Source of the DNA: Opisthorchis felineus | Lineage: Eukaryota; Platyhelminthes; Trematoda; Opisthorchiida; Opisthorchiidae | NCBI GenBank assembly: GCA_004794785.1 | Contig: SJOL01009432.1 | Coordinates: forward strand, 313,229 to 377,228 | Direction: 5' to 3' | Length of the DNA stretch: 64,000 nt | In this document: piece by piece, positions 55,526 through 64,000 of the stretch | Layout of the letters: each line of letters opens with the position of its first letter | How positions within the stretch are numbered: position 1 is the stretch's first letter | Notes under the pieces: model-generated | The model's input: the letters and a program-made list of their open reading frames with translations, nothing else | Databases searched by the model: none | What the model was told of the DNA's origin: nothing | Position numbers and translations under genes: made by a program

Positions 55526-58500
55526 GGGGAACATAAACATGAGTCAGGGCATCTATTTCCTTCTTATTGGACCCCAGGCTGGTAGCATACGACTCCAACT
55601 ATGTTCAGCTGCTGTGAGTGGCTGACTGGAACGCTTGGCAATGCAGAAACAACTGTATATCCTAATCAACCAGCTTTATCTGAAAGTGCCTTTTCGAAGT
55701 ACCTTTGACTCTGTCATGGCTGAAAAAGTCTAGAAGTCCATCCAACACACCTGAAAATCATGGAGTTATAACTACGGTTCAGACGACTAAGCAATGCTAA
55801 TGATGACGGTAGATACGACTGCATCAAACTGAAAAGCAAAAACGCGTCCCTTCGAAATGCCCATATTGGACAGCTCTGATGCACAAGATATCCGAAAGGA
55901 GAAAAACAGACAACGACAGCAAATGGAAAGGAAACCACGGCGGAAAGAGTCCTCGGCCTTCTCCGAGTGGGGGAACGATGCCTCTTATGTCAGTCAGTCA
56001 GCTTTTCGGTTGACTAAAGTGCAGTAGTCCCAGGCTGACGATGAACTCTTCGGCGACCCCTTCACTGGGGGTCACTTTTGGAGGATTATTAGAATTCGAT
56101 CATACCAGAGAGGTGAGCATATTTCAGAAGGACCAGTGACTTCTTCCTTGCGAGAGTTCTGTGGTGCTATCTGACAGGACATTAGACAAGAGTACTTACT
56201 ATGTCAACGGAGGATCGGAGTCTTGTTTCTAGGTCCAGCTAGTTATCACTGACTAGTCAGAAAAACTGAATTGAGAAGTAGCCAGCATAAACAACTTGGA
56301 GATAAAGCACGTAGCATAGAAAAGCTCATCGGTGCAATGAGAAATAGCGGTAACGCTTGCGGTTTTAGAAACACGAGATGACTTTCCATTTGCGCCCAAA
56401 AATCTCCAGATCTTGTAGTCTACCATCTGTTGATCCGTCGTACAAGAATATATTTTTATGACGACTGTGTGACCATGTACGAAGTTAAGCCGCCGAAACA
56501 AAACTGTTGTCTATTCGAGCACATTAGGACGGACTGCTGTACTTGGACCACGTCATGAGACGCTGTGGCCCACATATACAATCACCATAATGCAACACAA
56601 TGCAATCAAAAAATACACAGTCGCTTCTAAGCATGAATGATGTACTTATTCTTAGATCGCATTCGCAGCTCAACTAACCAAGCGTCAAAAAAATCTGGCA
56701 GTACGTTTAACGATGGAGCTGATTCAACGAATAATATAAGGCACTAACTTCGGGTTATGTGGACTACTCAGCCTCCCTGAGCAACCATAAACCAACACAA
56801 TTAACCGGCACATAAAGATAAAAGTGTCCGTCATATCGAAACGAAGTTACTCAAACTGTGGCACTTAATCACTGAATGAAAGTGCACCAGATGCACGCAG
56901 TCAATTAACCAAGAGCAAAGTGCACTCAGCGACGAGGGATACACGTGACGCGATTTTCACGGTGCGCTTAGGTCAACGATGTACTCAAGCCCTAGTGCTC
57001 GATTAAGGTTGGAAACTGATGTACCCAACCAAATCATGAGTGCTCACTATCGTCTATATGATCGTCTGATATGGGTGAGCACTGATGCCAAGCCGAATAG
57101 TGTCGGACCCGTGCAAATTGAGCGAGCACAAAGAGCTGAACATCATTATAGAAAACCAATTTTTTTACTATGCATGACAAGAAAAAAGTAACTCACCGCG
57201 CGTGAACGCTTTTTCCACGCTCTTCGTACCGTGACTGTCTTTCGCGGCGGAAGACTTGAGGCCGATTTCGTAGGGTAAAACAGCACCGCGAGCTACCCAC
57301 TGATACTCGTCCGAGCCCAAAAAGTGCACAGGGAACGTACCCTCAGGATGAGTCATATTGAGGATGTTGATGGGAGCGTTGCGGGCGTGAATAATTTCAC
57401 AGGGCCACCAACGAAAGTGCATGATCTTAGCCCAAATGATTTGAGCATAACGTGGAAACACCCCGTTTCTGAAGTAGAAACAGAAATAGGAAATTGTCGG
57501 GTTTGCGAGCATAAAGTTCAGACGAGTAAAGTCATCCATACGGCGGTCTTGCGAAAAATACTGCTTAAATGCGCATTTGCTACACACCGCCCTCGACTGT
57601 ATGTAAAACCGGTGATTCCAGAATATCTGTGTGATATGAGATCCAAATGGCTGTCGACATTTCAAAAGTTGCGCCACTCCGACGGCGAAACAGTTGTCAA
57701 ACTCTGGAGAGAGTGCATGCATAGTACAGAACTTCTGATCAGTCCTCTGAAGCTTATATTGAGTTCGGGAGAGACCACATCCCAGCTCCGACCGTGGACC
57801 ACTTTTCCGGCATAAGTTAGTCAAACTCCTCTCAAATGAGATCATAAAATCATTTATTCTGCTATTGCAATGCGAGACCAGGCGTTCGTGCGTCCTATCG
57901 CAAATTCACTAGAGGCTTTTGCAAATGAACGTAAACCGAACACGTAGCTTTTGTGACTGTGGGATGTAGGGAAGAGGAAGTAACAAGCACACCCAATAGC
58001 TAACCTCCTGATTTCATTGGGGGTTATCGTGCGGTATTCAGTGTTCATAGGCTTAAGGCCTTACGATACGGGCAGGTCAACATGAGCCTTAGAAATAGTG
58101 TACAGAAATCCATTAAGCAAACCTGTACTTTCACTGAAAATTCGTCGCCACATATGAGCAATCATCCTGGATTACGCATCAGTGGCTTGTTCCTACCTGA
58201 TCCAGTAGAAGAAGAGAATGTTTATACATGAGAACGACTCGTGTCTAGTGTCTCGCACCGAAAGTACGGTAATAACTGCAAGACGTTCGGAGTAAGAGAT
58301 GTATCATGCAGAATATCAGTTAACGTTGTTTCTAAAGATTTTTGCAGTTTTTTTATATGCAACTTTATTGGTTCCGTCTCATGGGAGATGGCTTTCGGTC
58401 GATCCTCTTGGGTGGCCTCTCCAGAGAGAGCTAACTGTATTGGAAACAAACAAAAACCTCGTTAAACTATTCAACTGTTTTGAATTTGGAACCATTTGGA

Positions 58501-60263
58501 GGAACTATAAAGAGTCAGAGGAAGACGACAGTCTGTGTGAGCTATCCACACACCCTGGAAAACGTCCACGCTGTTGCAGTTATGGATGTTAACCCCATCC
58601 TGTAAATGGGCTCAAAAAAGTACGATATTCTTTGATTCTATCTGTACAGTGAGGAACCCCCGGGTGGCCCAGTAGATTTTCTTCTATTCAGGGGAACAAC
58701 CGTGCAGTAAATTCACCTAGTGTTTAGCAAACCCTTCTGCAACCGCATAATCTCACTCATATCTTGCTATTGAATAAACTCCCAAAGCCACCATGTAGTC
58801 GAACTGCCCTAACATCCTCTTTAAAGGACCGACCTCACATTAACCTAACCGTTTGGGTGACGTAAGGGACATATTCCAATAACCCGCGTGTGCTTAAGAT
58901 GAATTGGGAAAGATCGTACTTTCCACTAACTGAAACAAGATTCCAGGTTCAACGTGCTGAGTGAAAATGGTCACTGAATACGTAGAGGTGAGGAATGCCT
59001 TTCCTCCCAAATGAAGCATAGGAAAACGTTAACACTCGAGTCCTATAACCACCCGACCGATGATCTGATAGAGTGAAACACCATACTCTCCTGGACGCCA
59101 AGTACAGGCACTGGGTGAGGTGCACTTTCCGTGTGAAAGCCATACTCGAATGTTAGACCCGGTCAACCAATGTGCTAACAGCTAAACGAGCCAACCAATG
59201 TAGATGGTAAAGGAGGCAAGCGGCAGAATTGCTCTATCCTCTGAGTAAAACATCACTTTCACACTCAAACGATACATTCAGTTAACCATCACGATGGGAG
59301 TTGAACGAACCCTCCTTGTGCTATTTACTCGCGTGATGGGATCTACACACGGTAGCAAAACAGACAGAGTCAGCCTAATCATTATAAAGGAACGGTCAGA
59401 CACCTGCTGTAGAAATAGCAAAACAAAAAGCACGTGAGGGATACGTCATGATTACGTTCCCTAAGTTCGTGTGTACGGACCAGTTTAAAATTTCCATTGC
59501 AACAACAATTTTCTTTGTGCTGCTCCTTCACTTTCCCTTCGACAGTTTTTGAGGTAACAATACGAGTGTGAGGAGGAAAGCCCTTTGCCTCGGAGTTGTT
59601 TATTAGAGAAACGCCAACTAAACAGTTACGGACTATTGGACAGGAAAGTCAAACTCTCATTTGCCTGTTGTTTTTAAAAACTGAATATCCGTCTTCTTCT
59701 TGAACACGTCTTCTTGAACTCTCCTGGATATTCATTGACTATCACACAATTGCAAGCGAAAACTGCAAAGTAGTTCCACAAATTCCGTAATAAATCCCAC
59801 CTTCCATTAGATCAAGGCGGAGTTACGAGAACACACATACTATTCGCATGCCTCATCAGTAGTATCCACCGTTACACGAGCTCCGGGTAATAATAATAAT
59901 AATCAAGAAGCATGGCATACTATAGATAAATGCTCCTTGTATAACACCACTACCTATGTTAGGAATTTTGGGCTCACTGGAGTCATTGCTTCCTTCCTTG
60001 CTGATTAGGAGGTCGCAACTTACAGGCAGGAAGGAACAAGAATCGACCTTATGTTGACTGCGTGCTTCACTATCAATTCGCATGGTACCCGTAATGATAA
60101 ATCACACAAACATGACACTAAAAATAACGCGTAGATTTCACGGCCATCCATCAGCACCTAGCACAACACCTTACCTGCAAGACTGACAAATAAAATTGCC
60201 ATCGTTGGGAGCAGACTGATTGCATTCTTTGTGGTACGTTGCTGGGCAAGTTTGACACAATAC
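42919..60263 (-). CDS. NSD: NSD-type histone H3K36 methyltransferase (gene span, 5' part missing)
   Basis: Seven exons on the minus strand join with matching phases: 60,263-60,175, 57,468-57,197, 55,171-54,936, 53,653-53,384, 52,966-52,690, 47,472-46,935 and 43,612-42,919, giving 791 aa before the stop. Domain order: second half of a PHD finger, PWWP, linker, AWS, SET, post-SET, a Ser/Ala-rich linker, PHD plus C5HCH, basic tail. That order is specific to NSD1/2/3, which mono- and dimethylate H3 Lys36 in chromatin. SET motifs are intact: RGFGLKA (SAM site), [20 protein letters not shown]. The first PWWP and the earlier PHD fingers expected upstream are not seen. Introns carry RTE-like copies and SINEs. 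Confidence 0.93.
43620..44395. other. NSD intron sequence without recognisable element
   Basis: No ORF with a known domain and no repeat recognised. Confidence 0.35.
44400..46045 (-). mobile_element. Non-LTR element 5' part with endonuclease (copy 2)
   Basis: Read on the minus strand from about 46,045, the leader GGAACTCAGTTCCTTAAGGT and following blocks match 62,980-63,290. The endonuclease then runs [39 protein letters not shown] (45,238-44,950), then [11 protein letters not shown] and [11 protein letters not shown] (about 44,900-44,800). It ends [13 protein letters not shown] at about 44,680. AGDxN has become LGIMN, so a catalytic Asp is lost. No RT follows, so the copy is 3'-truncated or rearranged. 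Confidence 0.75.
46210..46388 (-). mobile_element. tRNA-derived SINE, best-preserved copy
   Basis: On the minus strand: GGGCGAGATAGCTCAGTGG with TAGAGCG (A box), then GTGGTTCGAACCCGACC (B box), then a tRNA-unrelated body (CAGGCTTGGGCAACCTGGCA) ending GGTGCTACAGCTGAAC. About 179 bp. Both pol III boxes are complete, and their spacing fits a tRNA head. Confidence 0.87.
46935..47472 (-). CDS. NSD: NSD exon: SET end, post-SET and linker
   Basis: Completes a Gly codon and reads [18 protein letters not shown], the last SET motif with the catalytic-site Tyr. The post-SET zinc site CLCGADTC follows. About 115 residues of Ser/Ala/Lys-rich linker ([30 protein letters not shown]) lead to DFCYR, where the next zinc finger begins. 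The donor is GTAACC. Confidence 0.92.
47480..49420. other. NSD intron sequence without recognisable element
   Basis: No domain or repeat recognised. A minus-strand ORF at 48,186-48,431 reads like protein, but the flanking NSD exons join in phase without it. Confidence 0.35.
49425..49584 (+). mobile_element. tRNA-derived SINE, decayed copy
   Basis: Keeps AAGGTCCGTAGTTTGAACC (altered B box) and the body CTTCTGTCTAGGCTCGGGCA through TTAGGCACCGAAAGGGTG. The A box is degenerate. It is sense to the plus strand and antisense to NSD. Confidence 0.7.
49990..52290 (-). mobile_element. RTE-like element family B, chimeric copy in an NSD intron
   Basis: Minus-strand reading: [20 protein letters not shown] (about 52,090), [19 protein letters not shown] (about 51,630), [22 protein letters not shown] (51,411), then [20 protein letters not shown], then a degenerate [11 protein letters not shown]. 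At about 51,046 the sequence jumps back to a second version of the same segment ([32 protein letters not shown]) and continues through [31 protein letters not shown] and the C-terminal module down to about 50,000. Both palm boxes have lost YADD. Confidence 0.77.
52690..52966 (-). CDS. NSD: NSD exon: SET core
   Basis: Starts [17 protein letters not shown] and includes [15 protein letters not shown]. It ends with the catalytic SET signature [10 protein letters not shown] and then LTGDKPHV. Between EYVGE and NHSC there are about 61 residues, against about 47 in vertebrate NSD proteins. The extra residues sit around [11 protein letters not shown]. Confidence 0.93.
53384..53653 (-). CDS. NSD: NSD exon: AWS and start of SET
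   Basis: The phase-0 acceptor TTGCTTAG is preceded by a long pyrimidine tract. [16 protein letters not shown] starts the Cys-rich AWS zinc cluster, which continues through SGC, ADC, AVC and [24 protein letters not shown] opens the SET domain with the SAM-binding GFG. It ends FKP before GTAAGT. Confidence 0.92.
53750..53977 (+). mobile_element. 5'-truncated RTE-like 3' end
   Basis: Contains TTAACATGGTTGTATGGCAG, TGAAGCACGAATGTTT and the terminal GATGATGATGATGATG tract (53,957-53,975), matching the tails at 15,440 and 32,328. It is non-coding and lies in the NSD intron upstream of the AWS exon. Confidence 0.6.
54936..55171 (-). CDS. NSD: NSD exon: linker after PWWP
   Basis: Joins in phase 1 (Ala codon) and starts [19 protein letters not shown], a helical stretch comparable to the KKALQEAA helix after PWWP in NSD. 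An acidic low-complexity part follows ([14 protein letters not shown]), and the exon ends FPEKLWPK. The donor is GTAAGT. Confidence 0.87.
55497..55525. repeat. (TAA)n microsatellite
   Basis: About nine to ten perfect TAA units followed by TAGGGGAACATAAAC. On the minus strand this resembles the TGGGGAATAAAC-(ATT)n ending seen at 2.8 kb, so it may be another retroelement tail. Confidence 0.7.
57197..57468 (-). CDS. NSD: NSD exon: PWWP domain
   Basis: Begins by completing an Arg codon, then [20 protein letters not shown] and WPCEIIHAR. Here RWWP stands in the PWWP position, as in other NSD second PWWP domains. [14 protein letters not shown] follows, with KAFTR at the end. The donor is GTGAGT. 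The aromatic cage that reads methylated H3K36 is consistent with the W, W and F residues seen. Confidence 0.93.
57850..59735. other. NSD intron sequence without recognisable element
   Basis: Only short unsupported ORFs. A plus-strand frame at 58,299-58,592 begins with a hydrophobic stretch, but it has no family resemblance or splice partner. Confidence 0.35.
59740..59905 (+). repeat. Dispersed repeat ending in (TAA)n
   Basis: Partner of 4,440-4,585 (shared GTTCCACAA/ATTTCCG, TTAGATC, GCATGCCTCATC, CACCGTTACA blocks in order). Here it is followed by TAATAATAATAATAAT. Confidence 0.5.
60175..60263 (-). CDS. NSD: NSD exon: second half of a PHD finger
   Basis: Phase-0 acceptor TTCAG, then [16 protein letters not shown] and DGNFICQSC plus two bases. 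C..C, H..C and C..C pairs fit the last six zinc ligands of a PHD finger. The exon with the first two cysteines must lie upstream and was not recognised within 60.3-62.9 kb. Confidence 0.85.
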
Positions 60264-60269
60264 CTGAAG

Positions 60270-62915
60270 CAAAACAAAAGGGATTTACTTGTACGGCTAG
60301 GACACATGAAACTTGAATCCTACGGGAATATAAACAGTGAAGCTAAAGCTGAAAATTTTTCAGTTGGTGAAACGAGCCATTTGGTCGGTGGAGAATGCAA
60401 ATCAACGATGTGACGGTAGCCTTGTCCTAATGAACCCTTTTTGAGAGGGTCCGTTGAAGTGTAGGCGGTTGGTCAATAAGCAATAGGCTAACCCCCTGCA
60501 CTGAAGTTAGCATTCTCAAACAAGTTTGAGTGAACCATGAACCAATGAATGAACCGATGGGCCATAAGTCATCGGACTTCAAAAGTTTTGAATGGAGGCT
60601 CGCGGTGATCGGAATATGGAGAACGAACATCACGTGTATTTCTTCGAAGGATTCCACCACCACAAAATCAGAGACTTGGCAATTAATGGATGTTATTAGG
60701 AAATATTTGGCCAAATTCCAGGAAGCTCAGACACATGAAGATTTTCGCCCTTATTGGAACGCACCAGATAGGAGTACAGAAACAAATTTCTCAAAATTGT
60801 GTTTGGAGTTTCAGGCAGTTTAGCTTCTCCTTCGACCAACCGTTGAATTAATCTGACTACTGGAAAATAGAGGACAGTTGGTACTACCGATTAACGTGAA
60901 GGGGTTCCGAATCTTACTGACTAACGAGTCTGCAATGACGCACTACACCGCAAGAACCCTAAGGGGCACCAATCTAATTATTATTATTACACTTCCGAAG
61001 GGCTAATTTCCGGTGGAAGCCAGAAAAAGAAGTAGGGTCACATAGAAAAGTGGAAGTAACCAGAAGTCAGACGGTACAGTGCCAAGCATTCTTCAATCAC
61101 GTGATTAAGATCATCCAACCACATGTTAACTGGCTGGAAGGTGGCCGGTCCGACTATTGCTACGGATTCGTGAGAGGTGCCCCACGGATGATACCCAGTA
61201 TGGATGAAACAGCTCTTTGGCTTTTCAGAATAGATTGACTTCTCTTGCACAATGAACCCTCTAATAGCATTTCAAGATCTCCTTACACTACCATCTCCTA
61301 TAAGAACCACTCTGGGACATCAGTGAAAAACCTATCGGAAAATTAACGAAAACCAGGCAGATTTTATAGTTTCTTTAAGGAAGCAGGCACGAGTACGAAG
61401 GGATGTCGAATTTCAAGGAATCTGTTAAGGTTATTACGGATATTCAAGTACTGTTCTAAGGCACACCCAGCAGTAGGAGTCATATCAGTGACAAATCTTC
61501 GATTGTTCAGAACCAGAAAATTCCACCAAGAAAGTAATCCAGAGAGTCCGGACCGAATTCAAATGAACTGCTATGTCGGAAAGTGGCTCTTGGCCTGGCC
61601 ACGTAATATAATGGAAAACAACGCAAGATGCGCAAACCCAGTAACAGGTGGTTTCAGTGAAAACGCGACAGATTCTCATGGTGAATGTAGCACGAAGTCC
61701 TAGGAGAAACAGAATCAACAGTGAAAGTGTCTTACGCAGGAAAGTAAGACACACAAGAAAGCTACACAGTTTATATTAGTGTGTGACCAGACCACGGTCA
61801 GCTCGTATTATATCCCGTTAGTTCGCTCCTCCTAAACCAACAAGGCCTAGGCGACTAAAGATCCATCGCAACTTTTCTAAGCCCTCTTACCCTGGACCAA
61901 CCATACCCCCTACAGATCGTACAATCCTGTGAGTTAGTTGTCAAGTTGGCAAGTTGTTTGCCTGTGACATCAGTGCTCTACTGGCCAACCCAAAGCCAGT
62001 GAAACCTGCTCCGACGAACTCAGCACATCGACCTGAACAGGGAAAACAATACTCCGAACTAGAGATTGGAAGACAGTAGCTAATGGTTTTAACAAAGTAC
62101 CTTATCCGCAGCTATAGTATTGAAACACTGGAAGCACCAGTTTGGATGTTGAGTTTTAAAACCATGGGCCGAAACCAAAGTGTCTTCGTAGTGTCGTGGA
62201 CAAACAATATGGGACAACGACACCTCTGCGGATCCGGCAGGCGTACACAAATCACCGGTGTGGAAAGCAGCTGGACACCTGGAAGATAAGAAAACCATGC
62301 AATGAGAGAATATCAACAATTTTTCACAGCAGTATGGAAATGAATATCCGTTAGTCACAAAAGATTTGAAATCCAGCAGTCAATGAGAATATGTGCACAC
62401 TAGCTGGACGGCAATTGGCATGATGGTTGAGACCAGGGGACTTGAAGCATGAGCTTTGATTGGCTGACGTGATGATCCGTATACGGCCAGAGACTGACCG
62501 AAAAGTTAGGCCCAAGCCCATGTCAGTAAAAAATAATATATTGGAGCTTACGGGGAATTTTGTAGTTAGTCAACCCCAGCTCCAAGAATTCAGAGGTTCC
62601 GCATGAAGGTTACTAAAGAGGATTAGCTGTAGGAGCTGCTAGAATCCTCTCAACAAAACTTTCTCGATAGAACCGCCGACATATAGTAGGATCCCATTCC
62701 AGTGACCTGGTTAAGACTGGAAGGTGTTCATTGTGACGAGAATACACAGAAATCATCCTCGAAAACGCCCTGTTTAAAATAAAGTGGAAGAACTGGAGAA
62801 TCTGCGACGATGTGTGGAAGAAACATCCAACACGCAAAAAGTAACCAAGTGTAGGTGTGAAGATTTTAGTTACAAACAGTTATGACTTGTCATATTTCGT
62901 GTATAGTATTTCACC
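60270..62915. other. Upstream NSD intron or flank without identified exon
   Basis: By orientation this should hold the preceding NSD exon or intron, but I could not find the first PHD cysteines in any minus-strand frame. A short (ATT)n tract lies at 60,977-60,990. ORFs at 60,530-60,823 and 61,485-61,754 have no recognised domain. Confidence 0.35.
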
Positions 62916-62919
62916 CGAC

Positions 62920-64000
62920 CTAAAGCTGTCACCTTGTCGTGGTGGTCGGGCTTCTGTGCTTCAATGATCCTGCGGACTATACTGGACGGAACTCAGTTCC
63001 TCAAGGTTCAACCATGCCAGGAAGGCCAACGGGGAGCAGCCCGACGAAGAACAGCGAGTCCCCGTACTGCGAGAAATCGTATTACGAGGTAGTCTGGAGG
63101 TAAAGTCGTACTGTCCTCTGCGACTGGAGTGTGAAGGCAGTAAGGCGTTTCCCCTAGGCAACCAGCATGTCCACTTTCATGGAAGCAGCGATGCTGCCTT
63201 CCCTCGAGGAAGGACGGGTTAGAAAAGGTCGGCCCGAAAAACCGCACACTCCGATCGCCCAACGGTTGACCTTGACTGCCGGTGTATTATTCAATACGGT
63301 CGAAATACTTTTAAAACCAAAGAGCCCGGTGCTGCTCAAAAGGCGCCTGCTGTGCACAGCTGCATTAGAAGTGAGACAGTAATGCCTTACTCCCTGCGTC
63401 CTCGGGCCAGGCCGGCCCCCTGCAGCTAAGTGGGTCTGACTATTGAGTCATGGGCTCCAGGTAGGATCCTCCCAGAAGAACCTAACAGCCGCTGTCTCGC
63501 AGTTCAGACTTTTGAGTCAAAGGCTCAATGTGGGGCACTTCAACTAGACCCCCTTCTTCGGCTTGAGCAACCAGGAAGTATCATTTGCTCTTGCAACTCT
63601 TCGCTCACCGGCCTTCTCCCACAGTCCCTCCACACCCATCGTACAATGCAACGCAATCAACCCATCTGCCAGTCCCGTAGCCACTACCGTGTCTAGACCG
63701 TCGCCCAGCAAAATAAACCAAAAAAATAACTGACTAACCCCAAAAGATCTGATCCAAGTTGCAACCTTTAATGTCCATACTCTATGTCAAATTGGGCAAC
63801 AGGCATCCTTTGCTGAAACCTCGCTTTTCCCCTCTGTCTATGTATGTTGTGTCTCCGAAACACGTACACAAGATCGTACTTCGGTCGTTTATCTCAAGCC
63901 GCTTAAGACGAGCTCAGATGTTCGACATTTCACTCTTCGGGTATCCGGTGATCCTGACGCAATGGCTCGTGGCATCAACGGTGTGAGAGTGGTACTCAGC
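62920..64000 (+). mobile_element. Non-LTR element 5' leader and endonuclease start (copy 3, runs off the window)
   Basis: The leader from about 62,925 to 63,740 shares ordered blocks with the inverse of 45,720-46,045 (GGAACTCAGTTCCTCAAGGT; CGATCGCCCAACGGTTGACC) and with 15,083-15,440. From 63,746 an open frame reads QVATFNVHTLCQIGQQ (catalytic Asn of the EEP endonuclease), VCCVSETRTQD (catalytic Glu), then FTLRVSGDPDAMARGINGVR to the window end. No stop occurs in these 85 codons. It is the best-preserved copy of this 5' module. Confidence 0.82.

Noticed and set aside
57324..57815. 163-codon plus-strand ORF
   Set aside because: It lies antisense over the NSD PWWP exon and its upstream intron; the PWWP reading on the minus strand has clear motifs and splice phases.
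58299..58592. 97-codon plus-strand ORF with signal-like hydrophobic start
   Set aside because: No family resemblance, overlapping frames in all phases, and it sits in an NSD intron; chance is the simpler explanation.

Overview
The window is a transposon-rich stretch of animal nuclear DNA, most likely from a parasitic flatworm (cestode or digenean). This is an inference. It rests on split genes with GT-AG introns, one of only 31 nt, and on a mix of RTE-like and CR1/jockey-like non-LTR elements, Gypsy and BEL/Pao LTR remnants, a Penelope-like element and a tRNA-derived SINE. No bacterial gene, CRISPR array or rRNA was seen. Three host genes can be assembled by joining exons with matching phases. 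(1) A p24/TMED-family cargo receptor on + (21,932-34,639, four exons, about 578 aa) carries an unusual Gln/His-rich extension of about 330 residues between its signal peptide and its GOLD domain. (2) An NTF2-related mRNA export cofactor of the NXT1/p15 type lies on + (35,918-37,765, two exons, about 138 aa). (3) An NSD-type histone H3K36 methyltransferase lies on - (60,263 down to 42,919). Seven exons are visible, giving 791 aa ending at the true stop; the 5' exons are outside the window or not recognised. Its domain order is PHD (second half), PWWP, AWS, SET, post-SET, PHD/C5HCH, basic tail. Layout: 1-1,164 is a foldback element with roughly 250-bp arms. 2.7-7.4 kb holds decayed Gypsy, BEL/Pao and CR1-like pieces. 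7.8-13.3 kb is an RTE-like element on + (family B) split by a 3.2-kb RTE-like element on - (family A), with a visible target-site duplication; a SINE sits inside the inner element. 15-21 kb holds an endonuclease-bearing 5' part, an N gap, a family A copy on - and a family B fragment with SINEs. 21.9-37.8 kb carries the TMED and NXT genes; the 9.6-kb TMED intron holds a Penelope remnant, a decayed RTE-like copy and a very young family A copy. 37.8-42.9 kb has no gene I can identify. 42.9-60.3 kb is the NSD gene, with RTE-like and SINE insertions in its introns. 62.9 kb to the end is the 5' part of another endonuclease-bearing element that runs off the window. The three host genes work in separate pathways: ER-Golgi cargo sorting, mRNA export and chromatin methylation. 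Nothing in the sequence links them into one system. The strongest unusual signals are the extended p24 protein, the 31-nt intron, and the pair of near-identical inverted family A copies that share the same inactivating frameshift. All retroelement reading frames seen are broken, except the short endonuclease start at the right edge, whose downstream part is not visible.
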